NCBI GenBank assembly: GCA_007131745.1 | Contig: SLPX01000351.1 | Location: 1-29,109, forward strand | DNA: 29,109 nucleotides | Source of the DNA: Myxococcales bacterium | Lineage (GTDB): Bacteria > Myxococcota > Polyangia > HGW-17 > SLPX01 | Direction: 5' to 3' | In this document: in pieces, positions 24,833 through 29,109 of the stretch | Layout of the letters: each line of letters begins with the position of its first letter | Position numbering within the stretch: the first letter of the stretch is position 1 | Made by a program: the position numbers and the translations under genes | The notes under the pieces: model-generated | What the model was told of the DNA's origin: nothing | Database searches by the model: none | Seen by the model: the letters and a program-made list of their open reading frames with translations, nothing else

Positions 24833-24882
24833 GTGTCTCATATTCGGCGAAAATGAGACAGGTGTCTCATAATAGGAGACAC
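24833..24882. promoter_or_regulatory. Alternating TGTCTCAT / ATGAGACA half-site array (putative operator)
   Basis: Four half-sites occur in 50 bases in strictly alternating orientation: TGTCTCAT (24834-24841), ATGAGACA (24853-24860), TGTCTCAT (24863-24870) and GAGACAC (24876-24882). The middle pair forms the perfect palindrome ATGAGACAGGTGTCTCAT (24853-24870). Such geometry is typical of a dimeric transcription factor binding cooperatively. A further GGAGACAC lies at 25004. The cognate regulator is not identifiable in the window. The array is about 225 bases upstream of the Cas3-like start. Confidence 0.6.
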
Positions 24883-25037
24883 TTTTGGGAGGCTTTTGAG
24901 TTGTAGTCGAGAGGTTATCTCATGCGGGAAATCTTAAATTATGCAATGATTACGGGATCTTGAATATGAGATGGCAGCGAAAACCGGCGAGTGTAACGCG
25001 AAAGGAGACACTTCTTGGTCTTCTCGGCCTCGATATT

Positions 25038-25874
25038 TCAAGACCCTTCCCGATTTGCCCGGGGGCTGATCCGGTCTTTCGGGCCCGTATACAGAATGAA
25101 TGAATCCGGGAGTTTCTGCAGGATCTCCACCGTATCTTCGGATCCTTCGAACGCGTTTCCGGCAAAAGCATGAATCGCAAAAGCGATTGCAAAAACCCCT
25201 ATCTGCCGCGGGGTGAAGCCCATGTCCAAGCACGCGGCTCCGCAAGCGCCCGCTATGTTGAGGGGGATGGGCCGTTTCCGGGCCAGGATTTCTTCGACAT
25301 GGTGAGCCAGAAGCCAGTAGCGTCCGTTGTCCCGGTTCAAAGCTTCCATGCGTTTTCTGAGAGCCTTGACCCTTTCGTCCGAAGGTCTTGCAGGCACTCC
25401 GAATCCCGCGGGGCGGCGGCGTTTTGCCGCCCATTTGCCGAGCACTTCGCGGATAGCTTGTTTCACCTTTTCGTCGGAGTGTGAAGTCGAGGAGGTTTGT
25501 TTTCGAACAGACCTGTGGATATCGATCAGGTCAGAGGAAGCAGCGTCTACAGGCCATATTCCGATTTGAGCGTTTTCTTGGTACGCAAGGCCGCCTGCAA
25601 TTGCTGCCATAACACTTCCATAAGAACTGAGTATGCGTATGAGTTTCAGTGGGGGAATGCGTGGGTCTGCAGCAGTGTAACATGTAGCCATTGCATCAAG
25701 AACTCTTCTGTCCGTTTCGTTGAGTTCCGGGCCTCCAAGAGAAAAGGACCACAAGTCCCAAAAAGCAGTGTTGTCGCCCAGGACTTCCTTGAAAAGCGAG
25801 CGTCCCCTCAGCCGGTGATCATCCCATCCAGCGTGTGCGAGCCTTGTTTTCAATTCCGCGTCAGACGTCTTCAT
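25038..25874 (-). CDS. Divergent citrate-synthase-fold protein, second copy
   Basis: A 278-residue protein of the size of the short citrate synthase/citryl-CoA lyase group. Family blocks are recognisable but altered: LNETDRRVLDAMATCYTAADPRIPPLKLIRILSSYGSVMAAIAGGL corresponds to the segment before the HGGA active-site loop, which here reads AYQENAQIG. The GFGHP..DPR block is GFGVPARPSDERV, and the NVDG block is LNIAGAC followed by LDMGFTPRQIGVFAIAFAIHAFAGNAFE. All three catalytic positions (His, His, Asp in citrate synthase) thus appear to be lost. The gene overlaps the first copy by 14 bases and ends the operon. A non-catalytic subunit of a heteromeric enzyme is inferred. The family assignment is fairly confident; function is open. 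Confidence 0.75.
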   Translation of the reverse strand: MKTSDAELKTRLAHAGWDDHRLRGRSLFKEVLGDNTAFWDLWSFSLGGPELNETDRRVLDAMATCYTAADPRIPPLKLIRILSSYGSVMAAIAGGLAYQENAQIGIWPVDAASSDLIDIHRSVRKQTSSTSHSDEKVKQAIREVLGKWAAKRRRPAGFGVPARPSDERVKALRKRMEALNRDNGRYWLLAHHVEEILARKRPIPLNIAGACGAACLDMGFTPRQIGVFAIAFAIHAFAGNAFEGSEDTVEILQKLPDSFILYTGPKDRISPRANREGS

Positions 25875-26571
25875 CGCGTTCCTCGTACCGAAAAGGAGGC
25901 AGGTTCATAGGATAGTCAGTCAGCCGGCCGGCGGGTGCGCGTTGAGCTTCGGCCGGCAAAACGCCCAGCCCCGCAGCCACGAGAGCCACCTCGAGTTGCC
26001 ACTCTTCACAGAGTCCGCAAGCTGAAAGGGCCATGACACACGACGCTTCCGCGGTGAGTCCTTCCATGGGAGGTCCGGGTTCTTCCGGCCAAAGCTCATT
26101 CAATTCCTTTCCGACGATGTGGTCCCGTTCGGTCTTGGCTTCGAATCCCGGTGGGAGAGGTTTTCCGAGGCGGGTTGCCTCCAGGAGCGGCAGGTGTTTT
26201 GAAACAGTGTGCCTGGCCCTCTCGCAAAGGCCGATCAGTCCCACCATTAGGGTTCCGGTGGACGTGGCGCCCGCGGCGCGCGACAAGAGAGCAGCGTGAA
26301 CGGGTCCATCGGCGGGCGAAACAGGGCAAAGCCGTATCAGCACATTTTCGAAAAGGATTCCTTTCTCCCTCGTAGGTAGGTCGCCCGTCAAGGAGAGAAA
26401 AAGAACTTCTCCGAAAGAGTAGTGACGGCAGAGATCTTCGTCAACGGAGTATCCGTGGATCCGGGGCATAGTCCCGGGTTTGACGACCCCGGCTTCTAGC
26501 AGGGAGGGCCAAGAGAGTTCTTCGAACGGGCCGCTTGGAAGGGGTCTTTTTTTCATCTTCATACCTTTCAT
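25861..26571 (-). CDS. Divergent citrate-synthase-fold protein, first copy
   Basis: A 236-residue protein related to short citrate synthases/citryl-CoA lyases. The N-terminus MPRIHGYSVDEDLCRHYSFGEVLFLSLTGDLPTRE matches the family opening (G..I..L....SF.E..YLLLTGELP), and VHAALLSRAAGATSTGTLMVGLIGL matches the helix before the active-site loop. The HGGA loop and the GFGHP block are not recognisable. The end (MEGLTAEASCVMALSACGL...VALVAAGLGVLPAEA...PMNLPPFRYEE) matches the family C-terminus. It is shorter than usual and poorer in catalytic residues. Its ATG overlaps the stop of the TPP-enzyme gene (ATGA) and its end overlaps the second copy. ATG 26562 is an alternative start. The tandem arrangement suggests a paired heteromer. 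Confidence 0.72.
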   Translation of the reverse strand: MKGMKMKKRPLPSGPFEELSWPSLLEAGVVKPGTMPRIHGYSVDEDLCRHYSFGEVLFLSLTGDLPTREKGILFENVLIRLCPVSPADGPVHAALLSRAAGATSTGTLMVGLIGLCERARHTVSKHLPLLEATRLGKPLPPGFEAKTERDHIVGKELNELWPEEPGPPMEGLTAEASCVMALSACGLCEEWQLEVALVAAGLGVLPAEAQRAPAGRLTDYPMNLPPFRYEERDEDV

Positions 26572-28280
26572 CGATCAGCGAATCCTGAAATGGATTTGGC
26601 CCTATCCGCGAGGGGAGGGCAGATCGATGGATCCGGCCTGACCTCTATAACAGCGGGTTTTTTTTGAGCAAGAGCCCTTAGGAATACACCCTGGATTTCC
26701 CCGGGCGCGCCCACAATCGCTGAATATACTCCCATGCCGCGCGCTATATCCGCCACTGATAGTTCCCTTGAATATCTTATGCACTCCATTGGTCTTCCGG
26801 CTCCCACTCTGCGGGTTCCGTGCCATACGATGCCGTGCATCTGGTTGTTTTCCACTATCCACACGACAGGGATGCGATGTTCCGCCGCGGTGAGTATCTC
26901 CATTCCGTTCATTGTAAAACAAGCGTCTCCTACTATGGCTGCAACCGGCCGGTCCGGGCGCGCCAAGGCAGCGCCGATCACGGCCGCGGTGCCGTGCCCC
27001 ATTGAGCCGAACCCCAGGTTGATGAAAAAGCACTGACCCTTCCGGATTTCAAGGTCGTGTATGTTGAAAAGCATGTGTCCGCCGATATCACTGAAAAGAA
27101 GAGCGTTTGCAGGCAGCACTTCGCATAGATCCCTCCTCCATCGCTGTGGAGTAACCGGGATTTCCTCCGAGCGTCGCAACTCCTCGGAGTTGCATCGTTT
27201 GTCGCCCATGGGCAGAGGCGGCTCTCCGGGCCAAGCAGAGCGGGGCCGGGCGCCGTCTCTTATGAGCCTGTGAAGGTGATACACGAGTTCCACGAGGATT
27301 GTGCCCGCGTCCCCCACCAGGGGGACATCCACCGGGTAGTTCCGTCCTATGCGATCCGGGTCTATGTCAACCTGAAGGAGCGGGCCGGCAGGCAGGAGGC
27401 TTGGAGCCCAGTTAAACGTGGTTGTCTCGTTCAGGGAGGCTCCCACGGTGAGAAGTACGTCCACTCTATCGCCCAATATCGTGTCTCTTGCAGCCCGGTG
27501 CCCCGCGAAACCGCAAACGCCCAACGAAAGAGGATGATCTTCAGGGAAAATTCCTTTGCCCCGGGGCGATGTAGCGACCCGTGCAGGCAGCATTTCAGCG
27601 AGGCTCAGCAATGGTTCGGCCGCGGCCGCACCTCCGGAACCGCAAAGAAAGGCGGGCAAACGTGATTTGCATAGCATTTCCGCTGCCTGCGCTACGGCAT
27701 TCCTGTCGAAACTGTATGTAGAAGGCCGGTAGCTTTCGGGTTTAAACCATTCTTCGGATATTTCAATGTTCCACAGGTCTACCGGCACGTTGATATGCAC
27801 GGGCCCGGGCCGGCCGGACAAAGCTCTTCGGAGCGCGCGTCGAACATGATGGGGCAAGGCCGAGGCAGATGTCACCATGGTGGAATACTTTGTCACCGGC
27901 GCGAACATCTGCACGATATCGATGTCTTCCCGGGAAGTTTCCTGGGCCGCGCCTTTTCCCAGGGCGGCCGACGCTGCCTGGCCGGTTATCACCAACATCG
28001 GTACGCCGTCCGCGAAAGCCACTGAAACGCCGGTGAGGAGGTTTGTGGCCCCTGGCCCGGATGTGCCCGCGCACACGGCCGGTTTCCCCACTGCTCTTGC
28101 ATATCCGTCGGCCATGAAAGCTGCGCCCTCTTCGTGCTTTGTCACCACCAGCCGGATCTCCGGATCCCGCTCGACCGCGTCGAAAAAAGGGTGCAACAAT
28201 CCTCCTGGAATGCCGAAAACAACCTTCGCCCCCTCCGCCTTCAGATAGGCGAGCAGAACGTCGACTGCACGGATTTTCAT
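26568..28280 (-). CDS. Thiamine-diphosphate enzyme, acetolactate-synthase-like
   Basis: A 570-residue TPP-dependent carboligase or decarboxylase of the acetolactate synthase superfamily, full length. The N-terminal PYR domain has the cofactor-activating Glu50 in KHEEGAAFMADGYAR and AGTSGPGATNLLTGV. The centre has GRPGPVHINVPVD and LQVDIDPDRIGRNYPVDVPLVGDA. The C-terminal domain has the TPP motif GDACFTMNGMEILTA...NNQ (451-479), where Ala replaces the third Gly of GDG. It would act on a 2-oxoacid such as pyruvate; the acceptor cannot be named. No small regulatory subunit gene is adjacent, unlike biosynthetic acetolactate synthase. Instead two citrate-synthase-like genes follow. Its ATG overlaps the histidine kinase stop by four bases, and GGGGAA precedes it. 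Confidence 0.9.
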   Translation of the reverse strand: MKIRAVDVLLAYLKAEGAKVVFGIPGGLLHPFFDAVERDPEIRLVVTKHEEGAAFMADGYARAVGKPAVCAGTSGPGATNLLTGVSVAFADGVPMLVITGQAASAALGKGAAQETSREDIDIVQMFAPVTKYSTMVTSASALPHHVRRALRRALSGRPGPVHINVPVDLWNIEISEEWFKPESYRPSTYSFDRNAVAQAAEMLCKSRLPAFLCGSGGAAAAEPLLSLAEMLPARVATSPRGKGIFPEDHPLSLGVCGFAGHRAARDTILGDRVDVLLTVGASLNETTTFNWAPSLLPAGPLLQVDIDPDRIGRNYPVDVPLVGDAGTILVELVYHLHRLIRDGARPRSAWPGEPPLPMGDKRCNSEELRRSEEIPVTPQRWRRDLCEVLPANALLFSDIGGHMLFNIHDLEIRKGQCFFINLGFGSMGHGTAAVIGAALARPDRPVAAIVGDACFTMNGMEILTAAEHRIPVVWIVENNQMHGIVWHGTRRVGAGRPMECIRYSRELSVADIARGMGVYSAIVGAPGEIQGVFLRALAQKKPAVIEVRPDPSICPPLADRAKSISGFADR

Positions 28281-29109
28281 AATTCCCCGGTCTTTTTTCT
28301 CTTTCGGAAACGGGCCTTTTGCGCGGCGAACTCATTTTCCTGTGTTGATCTGGCTCGAAAGGTTACTACGCGGCCGATTGCCTCATCTGCTGTTTCGCAA
28401 TCATTCTTGAATGAGCTTTTTAACGCGACTTTGGTTTCAATGGGAAAGTGCGCCCAGAAAGTCGTTCCCAACCCCGCCCTGGAAAGCACCTCCAGCCTTC
28501 CGCCGATTTGGTCCAGAAGATCTACGACTATTGGAAGGCCGAGACCGCGGCTGTTTTCATGCTTTATTCTGCCGGTTGTGCCGGGTTGAAAGACCATCCG
28601 CATATCTTCTTCCATTATGCCCACTCCCGTGTCCGACACCTTAACGACCAGACTTCCCGCTGTGCCGTCAACCTCGATGAGAATGGAATCCTTTTCGGTG
28701 TAACGAGCCGCGTTGGTCAGAAGGTTGTCTACAACCCGGTTGAAAAGCAGGTGATCGATGCGAATGGCTTCGGGAGCTTCCCGGCTTGTAAACGAACTAA
28801 CCCGGATGGGTTTGCCGATGACTTGGGCCATGGTTCTTCGTTTGAAACGCTCGGCCAGGTCCCCTACCTCCAGGATCTCGGGCTTCATCGGAAGCGCCAC
28901 GCCCAGCGGTCTGACGGGAGCGTCCATGAGTTCCCGCGCCAGTTTCGATATGCGGTCCGCGGCTTCGACAGCGTCGTCCAGGATGCTCAACCCTTCCCGA
29001 TCATCGGGCCTTATGTGGGGTTCGAGAGAATACCGGAGCATGGTCAGTATCTGCAGGGGGCTGCTCATATCATGAGAGGTGCGGGCCGCTCTCGAGTGAC
29101 GTTCGGTCA
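28277..29109 (-). CDS. Sensor histidine kinase, C-terminal part (runs off right edge)
   Basis: The minus-strand frame is open to the window edge, so only the catalytic core is seen (about 277 codons). The dimerisation and phosphoacceptor motif is T-S-H-D-M-S-S-P-L, upstream of the first in-frame ATG, so the real start lies outside the window. The HATPase part follows: N box NRVVDNLLTNAARYTEKD, G1 VKVSDTGVGI, F-box-like MVFQPGTTG and G2 NSRGLGLPIV. All ATP-binding motifs are intact. After the kinase core an unusual basic tail of about 50 residues extends to KKTGEL. It overlaps the TPP-enzyme start by four bases, so it is probably co-translated with three metabolic genes. The input domain and response regulator are not visible. 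Confidence 0.9.
   Translation of the reverse strand, partial: TERHSRAARTSHDMSSPLQILTMLRYSLEPHIRPDDREGLSILDDAVEAADRISKLARELMDAPVRPLGVALPMKPEILEVGDLAERFKRRTMAQVIGKPIRVSSFTSREAPEAIRIDHLLFNRVVDNLLTNAARYTEKDSILIEVDGTAGSLVVKVSDTGVGIMEEDMRMVFQPGTTGRIKHENSRGLGLPIVVDLLDQIGGRLEVLSRAGLGTTFWAHFPIETKVALKSSFKNDCETADEAIGRVVTFRARSTQENEFAAQKARFRKRKKTGEL

Larger units (their letters stand above)
24609..25037. other. 429-bp regulatory-looking gap upstream of the Cas3-like gene
   Basis: The gap lies between the Cas3-like start (24608) and the stop of the second citrate-synthase-like gene (25038), both on the minus strand. It holds two abutting hairpins at 24621-24650, an ordered half-site array at 24833-24882, and a 10-base direct repeat GGAGACACTT at 24875-24884 and 25004-25013. 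I see no credible gene, no clear sigma-70 promoter and no strong terminator. It is distinctly more AT-rich than the flanking coding sequence in 24930-24965. Confidence 0.6.

Noticed and set aside
24833..25013. CRISPR array
   Set aside because: The GTGTCTCAT/GAGACAC units are only 7-9 bases, alternate in orientation and have no regular 30-40 base spacers. They fit an operator, not a CRISPR.
24934..25434. 166-codon minus-strand frame between the Cas3-like and citrate-synthase-like genes
   Set aside because: Most of it lies in another frame of the citrate-synthase-like gene; it has no domain and no plausible ribosome binding site.
1..29109. tRNA, rRNA, insertion sequences, phage genes or replication origin
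   Set aside because: No recognisable tRNA or rRNA sequence, transposase, integrase, terminal repeats or DnaA-box cluster was seen by eye; a covariance-model search would be needed to rule out small RNAs.

Overview
The window looks like chromosome from a Myxococcota-like (deltaproteobacterial) bacterium of moderate GC. The evidence is two eukaryotic-type Ser/Thr kinases, PEGA and TPR envelope proteins, many lipoproteins with a lipobox, and secreted proteins built from the Cys-rich CGNG..E..E.CDG repeat typical of that group. This is inference from protein style; no rRNA or tRNA gene is present to confirm it. Coding density is high and I see no insertion sequence, phage gene, integrase or CRISPR array.

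Layout. 1-196: start of a small lipoprotein gene on the minus strand, cut by the window edge. 442-4597: a Cys-rich beta-helix lipoprotein, a peroxiredoxin (minus strand) and an unrecognised lipoprotein. 4758-11282: a plus-strand run of a membrane Ser/Thr kinase with an outer PEGA-like domain, a TPR/PEGA membrane protein, a small lipoprotein, a large EGF plus seven-repeat lipoprotein, and a probable outer-membrane barrel-like lipoprotein. This reads as an envelope/surface module. 11326-13266: a soluble Ser/Thr kinase divergent from a BLUF blue-light sensor with a recognisable promoter. 13292-15271: a DUF3604 (PHP-like) lipoprotein. 15395-19744: a plus-strand run of alpha/beta hydrolase, PLP-dependent D-cysteine desulfhydrase/ACC deaminase-like enzyme, stand-alone NFACT-R domain protein and a histone-deacetylase-family enzyme with an extra C-terminal domain. 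19769-21658: long-chain acyl-CoA synthetase (minus strand).

The most unusual part is 21762-29109, all on the minus strand. A 948-residue uninterrupted protein has the whole architecture of a Cas3 nuclease-helicase (HD domain then superfamily 2 helicase), but nearly every catalytic motif is altered. No other cas gene and no CRISPR array is visible. Its upstream region holds two abutting small hairpins next to the start codon and an ordered array of TGTCTCAT / ATGAGACA half-sites. Further upstream lies a tightly overlapping four-gene operon: sensor histidine kinase (cut by the window edge), acetolactate-synthase-like TPP enzyme, and two divergent citrate-synthase-fold proteins that also appear to lack canonical catalytic residues. 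I know of no named system with this composition.

Limits: all family assignments come from motif recognition by eye. Start codons are chosen from ribosome binding sites and domain boundaries, and no database search was run.
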